Shown: positions 32,988-44,151, counted from the first letter of the stretch. The stretch is DNA of 64,000 nucleotides from Halonotius roseus (GCF_006861655.1 NZ_SESI01000004.1:1-64000); one strand, 5' to 3'. A program made the numbers and translations. The notes: generated by a model from the sequence alone, not told the origin.

Positions 32988-35900
32988 CGGCCGCCTCCGG
33001 GGCTGGCTCGCTCGCTCGTGCTTCGAGGTCGCCCTCCACGCTGAGGTTGATATCACGGAGCTGGTCAGCGGTTTCGTCGTCGGCGTCCCACAGGTCGCGG
33101 TCGATGGCTTCCAGCAGCGTGTCGGTGATCGATTCGAGTGCCCAGGGATTCACGTCGCGCATCCACTCCTGTCGCTCGTCGTCGAAGGCGAACTTCTCGG
33201 CCACATCCTCCCAGAGCGTGTCGCTGATGACACCGGTGGTGGCGTCCCAGCCGAGAACGACATCGACCGTCGTCGAGAGGTCGCCCGCGCCCTTGTAGCC
33301 GTGTTCTTCCATCGAATCGAGCCACTCTGGATTGAGGACGCGAGCACGCATCGCCTTCCGGACTTTTTCCTCGTTGGTATACACGTCCACGTTCTCGGGA
33401 TCGGATGAGTCGCCGACGTAGGAGGCGGGTTCGCTGCCGGCGATTTCGGAGACGGCCGAGATGAAGCCGCCGTGGAACGCGTACCAGTCCGAGGAGTCGA
33501 GTTCGTCCTGTTCCATCGTGTCCTCGATTTTGACCGTCGCATCGACGCTGGACAGCCGGCGTTCGAAGCTATCGTGGGCCTCGCTGACCTTACCGCGTTT
33601 GCCCATCGCGTAGCCGCCCCACTGGACGTACACGTCGGCCAAGTCCGCGCGGTCGTCCCAGTTGCCCTCGTCGACGGCTTTGTTCGTGCCCGCGCCGTAG
33701 CCGCCAGGCCGCGTGGTAAAGACGCGGTTCGTCGCCGCGCTCTTGGCGTCGTCGGGGTCGAGCCCCTCGGCTTCCAGCTCCTCAGCCTCTTCCTCGACGT
33801 GTTTCTTGATGTAGTTCATCTCGTGGGGTTCGTCGAGATCGACGACGGCGGAGACGGCGTCGTGAATGACACCGGCTGCGGCGGGGAACGCATCGCGGAA
33901 CAGCCCCGAGACGCGTGTCGTCACGTCGATCCGTGGGCGACCGAGTTCGTCGAGCGGAATCGGTTCCACATCGTCGATCCGGCCGGCGTCCGTCCAGAGC
34001 GGCCGCACGCCCATCATCGCCAGCACCTGGCCGATGGTTTCGCCTTTCGTTCGCACCGTGGGCGTCCCCCAGGCGACGACGCCGATCTCCTCGGGGTACT
34101 CGCCGGTGTCGTCGTGATGGCGGTCGAGGACGCCCTCGGCGACGTTTTTGCCGACCTGCCACGCGTATTTCGCCGGCACCTTGCGCGGGTCGAGCGTGTA
34201 GAAGTTGCGCGCGGTCGGCAGCAGGTCGACACCGCCACGCGTCGGCGCGCCGGAGCCGCCCGGCGGGACGTACTCGCCGTTGAGCGCGTCGGCCGTGCGT
34301 GGCACCTCGTCTTCGGCACCCCGGACGCGCGGCGCGGCCTCCTCGCAGATGAACGCGAGGGCCTCCCGCAGGTCGTTGTGCGCGCCGGAGTTCGCCCGCC
34401 CGTCGCCGACTGTGTCGATATCGACGACGAGCAGATTGATATTGACTTCGTCGTCCGGGCCGGCTTCCCGCTCGGAATCCGGTACGTCGAAGTCGTGGTT
34501 AGCCAGGGTTTCGACCAACTCGACACAGGTCTCGTGGACGTGGTCGGCGGCCTCGGCGTAGGTCATCCCGAGGGCGTCGTCGTACTCGCCGGGGCGGTTC
34601 CGCATCGCGTCGTAGTCGACGCCGAGCGCGCCGGCAACGCTTTCGCGCAGGCTCGGCGTGTCTCCGTTTTCGAGGCGGGTGAGCGCGACCAGATACTCGA
34701 CGAGGCGGTCGTCGGCCGGCGGCTCGCTCATCGTATGCAGGCCGAGCCGGATCTGGGTCGTTTTCACGTCCGTCAGGTACTCGTGGATTCGTTCGACCAG
34801 TTCGTCGATTGCGAGGTCGTCGCCAGCAACGTCGCCCTCGGCGAGCGTCGAGCCGGCTTCGTCGGGGCCACGTACCTCCATCTGCTCGTCGATTGCGCCG
34901 CTCGTACCGAGTTCGACCGCGAGATCGAGGTCGTCAACGCGTTCGCGGATGAGGTCGGCCAGTTGCTCGCCGCTGTCGCTGCGGGCGTCTTCCATCCCGG
35001 CCTCGCGGTACTCGTTGGCGAGCTCTTCGAGTTCGCTGAGTTCGTCGTACGTCCCGGCGTTGGCCATCACGGGCGTCAGGTAGTCGACGATAGCAGCGTA
35101 GGAGCGACGCTTCGCCTGGGTGCCCTCGCCTGGGTTGTTGACGATGTAGGGGTAGACGTTCGGCAGATCGCCGAGCAGTTGGTCGGGCGCGCTCGCGCCG
35201 TTGAGCCCGACGGTCTTGCCGGGCAGCCACTCCAGGGAGCCGTGGGTACCGAGATGGACGACGGCGTCGGCCTCGAAGCTGTTTCGCAGCCAGGCGTAGA
35301 AGGCGTAGTAGTCGTGCGGCGGCTGGAGATCCGAATCGTGATAGACTTTCGCGGGATCCATCCCGAATCCGCGCGGCGGCTGGACGGTGACGAGCACGTT
35401 CCCGAACTCCGCGCCGGGAATCGCAAACGGGCGGTCGGGTGGGTCGCCCCACTCCTCGGTGATGTTTTCCTGAAATCGCTCGTCGGCGTCGGCGAACCAC
35501 TCGCGGTACTGGTCGGTCGCAACGACATCAACCGAGCGGTCGCGCACGTCCTCGGGTGCGACCCAGCGGTTGTCGAGGGTGAGTTGGCTGGTGAGCGTGT
35601 CGATGAGTTGCTGGCCCGACACTGGCTGATCGTTGCCGAGGTCGTAGCCGCGAGCGTCGAGCTCCTCAAGGAGGTTGATCGTGCTCTCGGGGGAGTCGAG
35701 CCCGAAGGCTGTCCCGATGCCGTCGTCGCTCGGCGGGTAGTTGTGCAGGACGACGGCAACGTTCTTTTCCTGGTTGTCGAGATGGCGGAGTTGCGCCCAG
35801 TTGACTGCCAGCCGGGCGGCGTGGTCGACGCGATCCTCAATTGGGAAGTGATGTTTCGGCGCGCTGCCGATGTCGGCGGCGTCGTCCATGCGCTCCTTGC

Positions 35901-36861
35901 CGGAGATCGGATGCGTGATGACGTTGCCGTCGAACTCGGGGAGGGCGACCGAGAGGGCGAGTTCGAACCCCATCACGCCGGTGTCGCTGGCCTCGTACCG
36001 TGAGCGGGAGCGCATCGTCGTGATCGTCTGGAGGACGGGGACGCCGAGGCGGTCGAGGAACACGTCCTCGGCCGAATCACCCTCGTCGCTGGCCGAGCGA
36101 CCGCGTTCATCCATCGACAGCGAGAACATGAACGAGGAGAGGATGGCATCGACGACCGGTTCGCCGTCCTCAAGCAGCCAGGTGTCGGTGACCCACTCGG
36201 CGTTTTCTTGGCCTTCCTCGTCGGCGGCAGGGTTACAGAAGATCGGGAGGGCGTTCGCGCCCTGCGATTCGAGCGCGCGGACTTGGGCGTCGACGTAGCG
36301 GGTGTTCTCGTGTGTCCAATGAGATTCGTAAAACCAGATGGCAACCGTTGGCTTCTCGGGATCGAAGGTCTCGCGGAGGGCGTCATATTCGATGCCGGGA
36401 TGATCGGGATGATAGACACCTTCGGTCGGGAGTTCCGTGGGGTCGTCGTACTCGGTCTCGACGCCGCCGTACTCGCTTGCGAGGAACCGACAGCAGTTTT
36501 CGACGTTGATCGTCCCGCCGCGTTCGAGATACTCGTAGATCCGGTCGCGGTCGGCGTCGGCGACGGAGGTGTCCTCGAAGGCGAAGGCGTCGCCGGTCGC
36601 TTTGACGATCAGTGGAACACCCATCTCGCGCAGGCGGTCGACGGCGTACTCGTAGCCCGGCATGCTGTCCTCGCCGCCGTGAAGCCAGAGGACGACCGCC
36701 GCCGCGTCTTCGCAGTCATCGACGAACGCCTCCACGTCCGTCTGCTCCTCAAGGTCGCTCTCCGAGCGGACGACGAGATCGATACCATCGAGTCGGCCCG
36801 CCGCCCGCTGGACGGAGCCGAGTTCGTTTTCCGTTGCCGTATAGAGGCCAATCCGTGTCAT
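32980..36861 (-). CDS. cobN: Cobaltochelatase large subunit CobN
   Basis: The product is 1293 residues, normal for CobN. Recognisable blocks are the N-terminal domain (LWLHGGEDSMPGYEYAVDRL), AIWFYESHWTHENTRYVDA, VQPPRGFGMDPAKVYHD, VHLGTHGSLEWLPGKTVGLN and EIGVVAWGTPTVRTKGETIG. With ChlID it inserts cobalt late, into hydrogenobyrinate a,c-diamide. It is the first gene of the minus-strand operon, and its start is about 31 bases from the divergent chlID. Upstream frame extension to 37311 is antisense to chlID and is excluded. Confidence 0.95.
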   Translation of the reverse strand: MTRIGLYTATENELGSVQRAAGRLDGIDLVVRSESDLEEQTDVEAFVDDCEDAAAVVLWLHGGEDSMPGYEYAVDRLREMGVPLIVKATGDAFAFEDTSVADADRDRIYEYLERGGTINVENCCRFLASEYGGVETEYDDPTELPTEGVYHPDHPGIEYDALRETFDPEKPTVAIWFYESHWTHENTRYVDAQVRALESQGANALPIFCNPAADEEGQENAEWVTDTWLLEDGEPVVDAILSSFMFSLSMDERGRSASDEGDSAEDVFLDRLGVPVLQTITTMRSRSRYEASDTGVMGFELALSVALPEFDGNVITHPISGKERMDDAADIGSAPKHHFPIEDRVDHAARLAVNWAQLRHLDNQEKNVAVVLHNYPPSDDGIGTAFGLDSPESTINLLEELDARGYDLGNDQPVSGQQLIDTLTSQLTLDNRWVAPEDVRDRSVDVVATDQYREWFADADERFQENITEEWGDPPDRPFAIPGAEFGNVLVTVQPPRGFGMDPAKVYHDSDLQPPHDYYAFYAWLRNSFEADAVVHLGTHGSLEWLPGKTVGLNGASAPDQLLGDLPNVYPYIVNNPGEGTQAKRRSYAAIVDYLTPVMANAGTYDELSELEELANEYREAGMEDARSDSGEQLADLIRERVDDLDLAVELGTSGAIDEQMEVRGPDEAGSTLAEGDVAGDDLAIDELVERIHEYLTDVKTTQIRLGLHTMSEPPADDRLVEYLVALTRLENGDTPSLRESVAGALGVDYDAMRNRPGEYDDALGMTYAEAADHVHETCVELVETLANHDFDVPDSEREAGPDDEVNINLLVVDIDTVGDGRANSGAHNDLREALAFICEEAAPRVRGAEDEVPRTADALNGEYVPPGGSGAPTRGGVDLLPTARNFYTLDPRKVPAKYAWQVGKNVAEGVLDRHHDDTGEYPEEIGVVAWGTPTVRTKGETIGQVLAMMGVRPLWTDAGRIDDVEPIPLDELGRPRIDVTTRVSGLFRDAFPAAAGVIHDAVSAVVDLDEPHEMNYIKKHVEEEAEELEAEGLDPDDAKSAATNRVFTTRPGGYGAGTNKAVDEGNWDDRADLADVYVQWGGYAMGKRGKVSEAHDSFERRLSSVDATVKIEDTMEQDELDSSDWYAFHGGFISAVSEIAGSEPASYVGDSSDPENVDVYTNEEKVRKAMRARVLNPEWLDSMEEHGYKGAGDLSTTVDVVLGWDATTGVISDTLWEDVAEKFAFDDERQEWMRDVNPWALESITDTLLEAIDRDLWDADDETADQLRDINLSVEGDLEARASEPAPEAADD

Positions 36862-36862
36862 C

Positions 36863-36870
36863 TTTATAAA
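36863..36870 (+). promoter_or_regulatory. TATA box in the cobN-chlID divergent gap
   Basis: The sequence TTTATAAA is centred 26 nt before the chlID ATG and overlaps the region just upstream of the cobN start. No equally good TATA box is seen for cobN. Confidence 0.55.
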
Positions 36871-36892
36871 ACAGCGTTGTAGTAGCGCAAGT

Positions 36893-39073
36893 ATGGTTGC
36901 AGACCCAGCGAGCAAAAAACTGTCGTCAGTGCCCTTCCCCGCTATCGTCGGCCAAGACGACCTCAAACGGGTGCTGTTGCTCGCTGCGGCCCACGACGAC
37001 CTCAGCGGCGCGGTCATCACCGGCGAGAAGGGCACCGCGAAATCGACCGCCGTGCGCGCGCTCGTCGATCTCCTCCCCGAACAGCAGGCTGTCGCCGACT
37101 GTCTGTACGGCTGTGATCCCGACGATCCAGCCAGCCAGTGCGAGGAGTGTCGCGGCCGCGATCCCAACGACCTCCCGGTCGAAACGCGGCAAGTCCCGCT
37201 CGTCACGCTTCCGCTGGGAGCGACCCGCGACCGCGTCGTCGGCACGCTCTCGGTCGAAGACGCGATGGCCGGCGACGCCGAGTTCGACCCCGGCCTGCTC
37301 GCAGCAGCCAACCGCGGGATTCTCTACGTCGACGAAATCAATCTGCTCGACGACCACCTCGTTGATGTGCTGCTCGATGCCGCCGCCAGCGGCCTCAACA
37401 CGGTCGAACGCGACGGCATCAGCGTCTCCCATCCCGCCGAATTCACGCTGATCGGGACGATGAACCCCGAGGAGGGCGACCTCCGGCCACAGCTCCGCGA
37501 CCGCTTCGATCTCCAGGCAACGGTGACGGGCTGTCAGGATCTCGACGACCGCGTTGACATCATCGACCGCGCGCTCGCTGAGGGCGACGACGAAAACGTT
37601 GCCACGGAATACGGCGATGAGGTTGCCGATTTGCGCGAATCGTTGCGGGTCGCCCGCAAGTCAATCGACTCCGTGTCGCTGCCGGCCGAGTTCAAGAAAT
37701 CTATCGCCGAACTCTGTACCGACGCCGAAGTTGACGGCCACCGAGCCGATATCGCCACGGCGCGGGCGGCTATCGCTGTGGCCGCGCTGGACGGCCGGCC
37801 GAAAGTCATCGAATCCGACGTACAGGAGGCCGCCCGCTACACCCTGCCGCATCGCCTCCAAAGCCAGCCCTTCGAGGAGCCACCTGATCCAGAAGACTTG
37901 CTGGAGGATCACTTCGATGACGCCGACGATGAGAACGGCGGTGACAACGACGCTGGCGACGACGCCAGCGACGAGAGTGGCGATGCTGACGAGGGGGAGC
38001 AAGCGGACGACGAAGGCGATGAGGCGGGTGCCGACGAATCGGCCGCCAGCGAGGGCGACGATCCCAGCGAATCGGACGGGTCTGAGAAATCGGATGGCGG
38101 TGACAGCGACAGCGACAATGAGTCCGAAACCGACGGCCCGACACCGACCGGTAGCGACGGCGACCGCGAGGAAAGTCAGCGTGACGCGCCACAGGGGGAA
38201 GACGGCGATGACGCCGACGAACCCGTACCCGAGGCTGAGGACGAAGAAACCGGCACGCCGCTCGTTCCGGGCCAACAGCGAGCCAGCGTTGGCGACGCGG
38301 CCGCACCCGATATCGACGAGGCGGTCGCCGACGCCGACATCGCCAGCGAGAGCGACACACCAGGCCAGCGCGCGGGAAACCAGCAAGCCGGCGGTCGCGG
38401 CACGCGCGTCCGTACTGAGCCCGCCAGCGAGGGAGGTTCAATCGACGCGGCCGCGTCTGTACGAACGGCCGCGAGCCGCGGCCACGAGCGCGTTGAGGCC
38501 GACGACCTCCAGCAATCAGTTCGAGAGCGCGAGACGGCCGCAACCATCGTCTTCGCCGTCGATGCCAGCGCGTCGATGACGCCCGCGATGGAGGCCGCCA
38601 AGGGCGTCGTCCTCGAACTCCTGCGGGACGCCTACGAGCAGCGTGACGAGGTCGCCTTCGTCGCCTTCGGCGGCGATGACGCCGAGGTGTTGTTGCCGCC
38701 GACCCGCAGCGTCTCGCTGGCGGCCCGCCACCTCAAATCGTTGCCGACGGGCGACCGGACGCCGCTGCCGGCCGGACTCGATACCGCCCGGCGCGTCGTC
38801 GCCGACGCCGAGTCCAGACTCGGTGTCGTCGTGCTCGTGACCGACGGCCGGGCGAACGTCGCCGACGGCAGCCCGACCGCGGCGACCCGGACGGCGGCCC
38901 GGCGGCTCGCAGAGAGCGGGGCGCAGGTCGTGATCGTTGATGCCGCCGAGGCGCGCGATGGGCTTGTGCCCGTTATCGCCGAGGCGACCGACGCCGAAAC
39001 CGTTCCACTGTCGGCACTCAGCCCCGAAGTCGTGTCGGCGGCGGTCGCGCGAGCGACCGGCGACGGCGAGTAG
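36893..39073 (+). CDS. chlID: Chelatase ATPase ChlID (fused I and D subunits), CobN partner
   Basis: The product is 726 residues. An AAA+ module fills the first 330 residues or so: Walker A GEKGTAKST, Walker B ILYVDEINLLDD, sensor region GTMNPEEGDLRPQLRDRFDL. A CPxxC-like knot with four cysteines (CLYGCDPDD, CEECRGRD) sits between strands. A very acidic low-complexity linker of about 170 residues follows. The C-terminal VWA domain has the MIDAS motif FAVDASASMTP. It supplies the motor for CobN. Transcribed divergently from cobN. Confidence 0.93.
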   Translation: MVADPASKKLSSVPFPAIVGQDDLKRVLLLAAAHDDLSGAVITGEKGTAKSTAVRALVDLLPEQQAVADCLYGCDPDDPASQCEECRGRDPNDLPVETRQVPLVTLPLGATRDRVVGTLSVEDAMAGDAEFDPGLLAAANRGILYVDEINLLDDHLVDVLLDAAASGLNTVERDGISVSHPAEFTLIGTMNPEEGDLRPQLRDRFDLQATVTGCQDLDDRVDIIDRALAEGDDENVATEYGDEVADLRESLRVARKSIDSVSLPAEFKKSIAELCTDAEVDGHRADIATARAAIAVAALDGRPKVIESDVQEAARYTLPHRLQSQPFEEPPDPEDLLEDHFDDADDENGGDNDAGDDASDESGDADEGEQADDEGDEAGADESAASEGDDPSESDGSEKSDGGDSDSDNESETDGPTPTGSDGDREESQRDAPQGEDGDDADEPVPEAEDEETGTPLVPGQQRASVGDAAAPDIDEAVADADIASESDTPGQRAGNQQAGGRGTRVRTEPASEGGSIDAAASVRTAASRGHERVEADDLQQSVRERETAATIVFAVDASASMTPAMEAAKGVVLELLRDAYEQRDEVAFVAFGGDDAEVLLPPTRSVSLAARHLKSLPTGDRTPLPAGLDTARRVVADAESRLGVVVLVTDGRANVADGSPTAATRTAARRLAESGAQVVIVDAAEARDGLVPVIAEATDAETVPLSALSPEVVSAAVARATGDGE

Positions 39074-39112
39074 CCCCGGCCACAGACAGCCGCAGTATCG
39101 CCCGCGGCCACC

Positions 39113-39120
39113 ACAATTAA
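39113..39120 (+). promoter_or_regulatory. TATA box for glutamate dehydrogenase gene
   Basis: The sequence ACAATTAA lies 28 nt before the ATG at 39145, consistent with a leaderless mRNA. Confidence 0.5.
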
Positions 39121-39144
39121 CGCCGCCGCGTCCGTTGATCATGT

Positions 39145-40395
39145 ATGACTGATCAGGCCAACCCGCTGGAGAGTTTGCAGGCTCAACTCGACGTTGCCAG
39201 CGAGTATCTCGATGTCGACGGCGTGCTCGACCGGCTCAAACACCCCGAGCGCGTGCTTGAGGCCAACCTCGCTATCGAGCGCGACGACGGCTCGCTTGCG
39301 GTGTTTCGCGCCTACCGCTCGCAGTTCAACGGCGCGCGCGGCCCGTACAAAGGCGGGATCCGCTACCACCCCGGCGTCACCCGCGACGAGGTCGTCGCGC
39401 TCTCGGGGTGGATGGTGTTCAAATGCGCGGTCGTCGACATCCCCTACGGCGGCGGGAAAGGCGGGATCGCCGTCGATCCACGCGAGTACAGCGACAGCGA
39501 GCTAGAGCGGCTCACGCGGGCGTTCGCAACCGAACTCCGGCCGCTGATCGGCGCGGATCGTGATATCCCCGCACCGGATGTCAACACCGGCCAGCGGGAG
39601 ATGAACTGGCTCAAGGATACCTACGAAACCTTAGAGCGAACGACGGAACCGGGCGTCGTCACCGGGAAAGCTATCGATTCCGGCGGCTCGGCAGGCCGTG
39701 TCGAGGCGACCGGCCGGTCGGTGATGCTGGCGGCGCGAGAGGCCTTCGAGTGGCTCGGCCGCGATCTCGCCGACGCAACAGTTGCCATACAGGGGTACGG
39801 CAACGTCGGCTCGCAGGCCGCCCGCCTGATCGATGAGCTGGGCGGCGATATCGTCGCCGTCTCTGACTCCAGCGGCGCGGTCTACGACCCCGACAGCCTC
39901 GCTGTCACGGCCGCAGCCGACCACAAACGCGAGACCGGTTCGCTGGAGGGGTTCGCCGACGCCGAATCGCTGACCAACGAGGAGCTACTGACGCTGGATG
40001 TCGATCTGGTGATCCCGGCCGCCCTCGAAAACGCTATCGACGAGTCGCTGGCCGGCGATGTCGCCGCCGACGTGATCGTCGAAGGCGCGAACGGCCCGAT
40101 CACGCCTGCCGCCGACGAGGTGTTGACCGAACAGGAGATTCACGTCGTGCCCGACATCCTCGCCAACGCAGGCGGCGTGACGGTCTCGTATTTCGAGTGG
40201 GTGCAGAACAGACAGCGGTTCTCGTGGACTGAGGAGCGCGTCAACGACGAACTCGAACGGGTGATCACGGAGGCGTTCGACGGCCTGATCGACACCTACG
40301 AGTCGACTAACGTGCCGAACCTTCGCACGGCGGCCTACGTTGTGGCGATCAAACGCGTCGTCTCAGCGTTCGAACAGGGCGGCAGTTGGCCTTGA
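39145..40395 (+). CDS. gdhA: Glutamate dehydrogenase
   Basis: The product is 416 residues, standard hexameric size. The substrate pocket is seen in [18 protein letters not shown] and the catalytic lysine region [17 protein letters not shown]. The Rossmann domain has [19 protein letters not shown], where an aspartate-like acidic residue after beta-2 is not obvious, so cofactor choice is unclear. It interconverts glutamate and 2-oxoglutarate plus ammonia. Single gene. Confidence 0.95.
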   Translation: MTDQANPLESLQAQLDVASEYLDVDGVLDRLKHPERVLEANLAIERDDGSLAVFRAYRSQFNGARGPYKGGIRYHPGVTRDEVVALSGWMVFKCAVVDIPYGGGKGGIAVDPREYSDSELERLTRAFATELRPLIGADRDIPAPDVNTGQREMNWLKDTYETLERTTEPGVVTGKAIDSGGSAGRVEATGRSVMLAAREAFEWLGRDLADATVAIQGYGNVGSQAARLIDELGGDIVAVSDSSGAVYDPDSLAVTAAADHKRETGSLEGFADAESLTNEELLTLDVDLVIPAALENAIDESLAGDVAADVIVEGANGPITPAADEVLTEQEIHVVPDILANAGGVTVSYFEWVQNRQRFSWTEERVNDELERVITEAFDGLIDTYESTNVPNLRTAAYVVAIKRVVSAFEQGGSWP

Positions 40396-40402
40396 CTCGG
40401 CG

Positions 40403-40810
40403 TCAGTCGTCGCCGGGAGCCGCTTCATCAGCTGCCTGTTCCGCACTGAGCGCGCGGCCAAGCGTGACTGCAATCGGTTCCTCGGCGGATTCGACGAACC
40501 GAGCGACCTCCTCGCCGTCGCGTTCGACGACAACGGTCGGGATGTACTCGATGCCATACTCCTCGACGCCCGGCCCGGTTTTCGAACCGTCGTCTTCCTT
40601 TTCGGTCGGATAGTGGTGGATGCGGTCGTCATCAACGCCGGCGTGCGCAAGGGCGGCTCCGAACGCCGGGAGTTGCTGCTGGCAGTCGATACACCAGTCG
40701 CCACCCCAGACGTGGAACGCGTAGTCGCCCGCAGCGAGAGCGTCGATTGCGGCTTCGGTTCCGGGCTCCGGTTCCCAGCCGTCGGCCGGCTCCATCGTTT
40801 CCAGTCGCAT
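40403..40810 (-). CDS. Thioredoxin-like protein
   Basis: The product is 135 residues. The active site is WCIDCQ within HVWGGDWCIDCQQQLPAF, so it is a CxxC thiol-disulfide protein with IDxx instead of GPxx between the cysteines. The cis-proline is in YIPTVVV. No signal peptide is visible, so it works in the cytosol. It is convergent with gdhA, seven bases apart. A TATA box TTAAG on the minus strand is 27 nt upstream. Confidence 0.85.
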   Translation of the reverse strand: MRLETMEPADGWEPEPGTEAAIDALAAGDYAFHVWGGDWCIDCQQQLPAFGAALAHAGVDDDRIHHYPTEKEDDGSKTGPGVEEYGIEYIPTVVVERDGEEVARFVESAEEPIAVTLGRALSAEQAADEAAPGDD

Positions 40811-40833
40811 ACCGGCGGTTGGCTGCCGAGCGG

Positions 40834-40841
40834 CTTAACCG
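40834..40841 (-). promoter_or_regulatory. TATA box for thioredoxin-like gene
   Basis: The minus strand reads GGTTAAG, centred 27 nt before the ATG at 40810. Confidence 0.45.
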
Positions 40842-40923
40842 TCCCGGCGGCGATCACAGGGGATGGTGAAATGCTGCCAACCGCACCCGCTTGCTTTTGC
40901 CATTTGACGGGCTACACTAGGAT

Positions 40924-41385
40924 ATGGTCCCCACCGATTTAGCGGCCATCCAGCTGAGCGACTCGGAGTGCGACGAGTTCTTGGATCGCGTCGATACCGG
41001 CGTGCTCTCGTTGTCGACACCACGGGACGAACCTCCCCACAGCGTGCCCGTCTCGTTCGGCTACAACGCCGCAGAGACCGTCTTCTACTTCCGTATCGCT
41101 GATCTCCCGCCCGCTGAAAAAGGCGAACTGGAGGGGAGAGCCGTGTCGTTCGTCACGTACGCGAGAGACGAGGACGCCGACGGCTACGTCAGTGTCGTGG
41201 CCCAGGGCACGCTCGAATCGACGACACGGAGTGATATCGCCACGGAAGCACTCGCAGGCTTCGAAGGCGTCACGATCCCGTTCGTGGATATCTTCGGTCA
41301 GCCGCCTGCGGATGTCAGCTTCTCGTTTTATCGACTCGTCCCGGAGACACTGACCGGCCGCAAAGAGGTGAAAACGGAACTCTGA
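40924..41385 (+). CDS. Pyridoxamine 5'-phosphate oxidase-like flavin-binding protein
   Basis: The product is 153 residues with a split-barrel fold: LDRVDTGVLSLSTPRDEPPH, VPVSFGYNAAETVFYFRI and VSFVTYARDEDADGYVSVV. Such proteins bind FMN or F420 and act in redox or heme-related reactions; the exact role is open. It is a single gene between the thioredoxin-like gene and cysK. Confidence 0.83.
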   Translation: MVPTDLAAIQLSDSECDEFLDRVDTGVLSLSTPRDEPPHSVPVSFGYNAAETVFYFRIADLPPAEKGELEGRAVSFVTYARDEDADGYVSVVAQGTLESTTRSDIATEALAGFEGVTIPFVDIFGQPPADVSFSFYRLVPETLTGRKEVKTEL

Positions 41386-41439
41386 ACCGCCGAACATCGC
41401 CGTCCTGACCACTGCGCCACCGTAGCCAAGAGCGTCATG

Positions 41440-41446
41440 CGTTTAG
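41440..41446 (+). promoter_or_regulatory. TATA box for cysK
   Basis: The sequence CGTTTAG is 27 nt upstream of the ATG at 41470. This favours the shorter start over the ATG at 41437. Confidence 0.55.
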
Positions 41447-41469
41447 GCCTGAAACGCAAATCGCCACCA

Positions 41470-42381
<912 letters not shown>

Positions 42382-42408
42382 GCGAACCCCGGAGACAACA
42401 GACCTCTT

Positions 42409-44124
42409 TCAGTCTGCCACCGTCGTTTCGGGGGCTGTCGCCTCGGGCTGGGTGTCGGTCGGGAGTTCGATGGTGACGACCGTGCCGCTCGGTTTGCGAT
42501 CCTCGAATGTTATCTCGCCGCCGAGTCGGACGGCACCCCATTTGACCGCCCAGAGGCCGAGGCCGCTGCCGTGGTCGAGGGCGTCCTCGTCGCCGGTTTC
42601 GATGACGGCGCGTTCGTTGCTGGGGATGCCAGGTCCGTTATCGGCGACCGAGACCTCGACGCCGTCGTCGGTCTCCCGTGCCCCGACCGTGACCACCGGC
42701 GTCGGCGCGTCGTTGTGAACGACGGCGTTCTCGACGAGGTTATCGAGGACGTGGGCCAACACCTGTTCGTTGACCGGTGCCCCCAGTGAGTCGTCGATGT
42801 CGACCGAAAGCGTGGCGTCGGGGTACTCCGACCGATACTCCTCGACAACCGTTTCCCCGATAGCGGCCAGCGACGCGGACTCCTCGACGGCCGCCGTCGT
42901 CGCCATCATCTGTTCGACCTGTCGGGCGCGTTCGCCCGTCGCCATGAGGGTGTCGGCCGACGAGACGATGGTCTCGGCGTGATCGACGTACTCCTGGCCG
43001 CCGTCGGCGATCAGCTCCGCGCGCCCTCTGATCTTGTTCATCTCGTTGCGAAGGTTGTGACGGAGCACCCGGTTGAGCACCGAGAGCCGCTGTGAGCGAA
43101 CCCGCTGCTGGGTAACATCGGTGAACACGATCGCGTACCCCGGCTGTCGGTCAAACTGGTCGCTGACGGGCGAGACGGTCGCCTCGAACTGCCGGGAGCC
43201 GTCGGGCCCGGAGCGTTCAACGGTGTCGCTGTCCTGCAGGGTGTCGAGGTCGAATCCGACACACGCCGAGAGCGGCTCGGTGGTCGCGGCCGCCGGCTCG
43301 ACGCCGAACGCATCGGCAGCGGCGTCGTTGAGCTTGACGATCCGCTCGTCGCGGTCGACGACGACCACGGCGTCATCAAGGCCGGCCAGCACCGTCTCGG
43401 GGCCGAGGGTGCCCGCCGCCGGAGCCGCATCGAAGATCCCGCCGCGGGTGACCGCGAACCCGACGGCCGCGAGACTCAGCGTGTAGCCGGTCGCGTTGAG
43501 CGCGATGATCGAGCTGATGCCGACGCGGCCGGCGATCGCCGGCGTCACCATGTAGGCCAGCCACGGCCAGACGGCGACAAAGGAGAGGACAACCGCGAGC
43601 CGGCGGTCGAGATACTCGTACTCGGTGACGGTCAGCGCGAGTAGTGCCATCCCGGCGATCATGACACCGCCCGCGTAGTAGAGGCCGATCTGTTCGGCGA
43701 GGGCGGCGAACCCGAGCAACGAGGGCACCGCCGGCGCCGTTGGCCCGCCGCCGGCCATCGACCCGGAGCTTTCCGGCACGAGAATTAGCGCGATCCCGCC
43801 CGCCAGAGCCACCGCGACCGGGGCTAGAAACGCCGCCTTTCGGAGTGGCGACGCGAGGTAGGCCAGCCCGTAGTACTCGATGACGAACCATGTGAACGCA
43901 GCCGGGATCGCAAGCACCGTCAGCAGCCAGACCGTCGACAGCGATGTGAACGCGCCCGCGGCCACCGAATCGGCGACCGCCAGCGTCCCGACGACGCCGA
44001 CGAACAGCGCGAACGGCCGCAGGGCAGCCGTCTCGCGCCGTCGGGCGACCCAAACGGCCGTGGCCAGCAGGCCAACACCGGCCACGCCCATCACGATCCG
44101 CGCCGCCAGCAACGGGGCGATCAT
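42409..44124 (-). CDS. 7TM-PAS sensor histidine kinase
   Basis: The product is 571 residues. Seven hydrophobic helices fill the first 225 residues (histidine-kinase 7TM type), followed by a PAS domain (VLAGLDDAVVVVDRDERIVK to VFTDVTQQR). The dimerisation helix has the H-box VLRHNLRNEMNKIRG. The ATPase shows N-box DNLVENAVVHND, G1 VADNGPGIP and G2 GSGLGLWAVKWG. No response regulator gene is adjacent. An upstream region of 200 bases is unusually long and contains repeats. Confidence 0.9.
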   Translation of the reverse strand: MIAPLLAARIVMGVAGVGLLATAVWVARRRETAALRPFALFVGVVGTLAVADSVAAGAFTSLSTVWLLTVLAIPAAFTWFVIEYYGLAYLASPLRKAAFLAPVAVALAGGIALILVPESSGSMAGGGPTAPAVPSLLGFAALAEQIGLYYAGGVMIAGMALLALTVTEYEYLDRRLAVVLSFVAVWPWLAYMVTPAIAGRVGISSIIALNATGYTLSLAAVGFAVTRGGIFDAAPAAGTLGPETVLAGLDDAVVVVDRDERIVKLNDAAADAFGVEPAAATTEPLSACVGFDLDTLQDSDTVERSGPDGSRQFEATVSPVSDQFDRQPGYAIVFTDVTQQRVRSQRLSVLNRVLRHNLRNEMNKIRGRAELIADGGQEYVDHAETIVSSADTLMATGERARQVEQMMATTAAVEESASLAAIGETVVEEYRSEYPDATLSVDIDDSLGAPVNEQVLAHVLDNLVENAVVHNDAPTPVVTVGARETDDGVEVSVADNGPGIPSNERAVIETGDEDALDHGSGLGLWAVKWGAVRLGGEITFEDRKPSGTVVTIELPTDTQPEATAPETTVAD

Positions 44125-44151
44125 CGAGGTTCACCTCTGTCGGTACTCCTC

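Noticed and set aside
33472..36003. 843-residue plus-strand ORF opposite cobN
   Set aside because: It is a shadow of cobN in a GC-rich genome: the minus-strand frame has all CobN motifs, and the plus-strand product is valine- and arginine-rich without any family features.
36862..37311. N-terminal extension of cobN to 37311
   Set aside because: This part is antisense to the start of chlID, is rich in S and R, and lacks CobN similarity. The ATG at 36861 begins with the normal CobN N terminus.
41395..41430. tRNA-like 5' half on the minus strand (GGTGGCGCAGTGGTCAGG)
   Set aside because: It resembles a D-arm, but the D-stem does not pair and no anticodon stem, T-arm or acceptor 3' strand follows. 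Probably chance.
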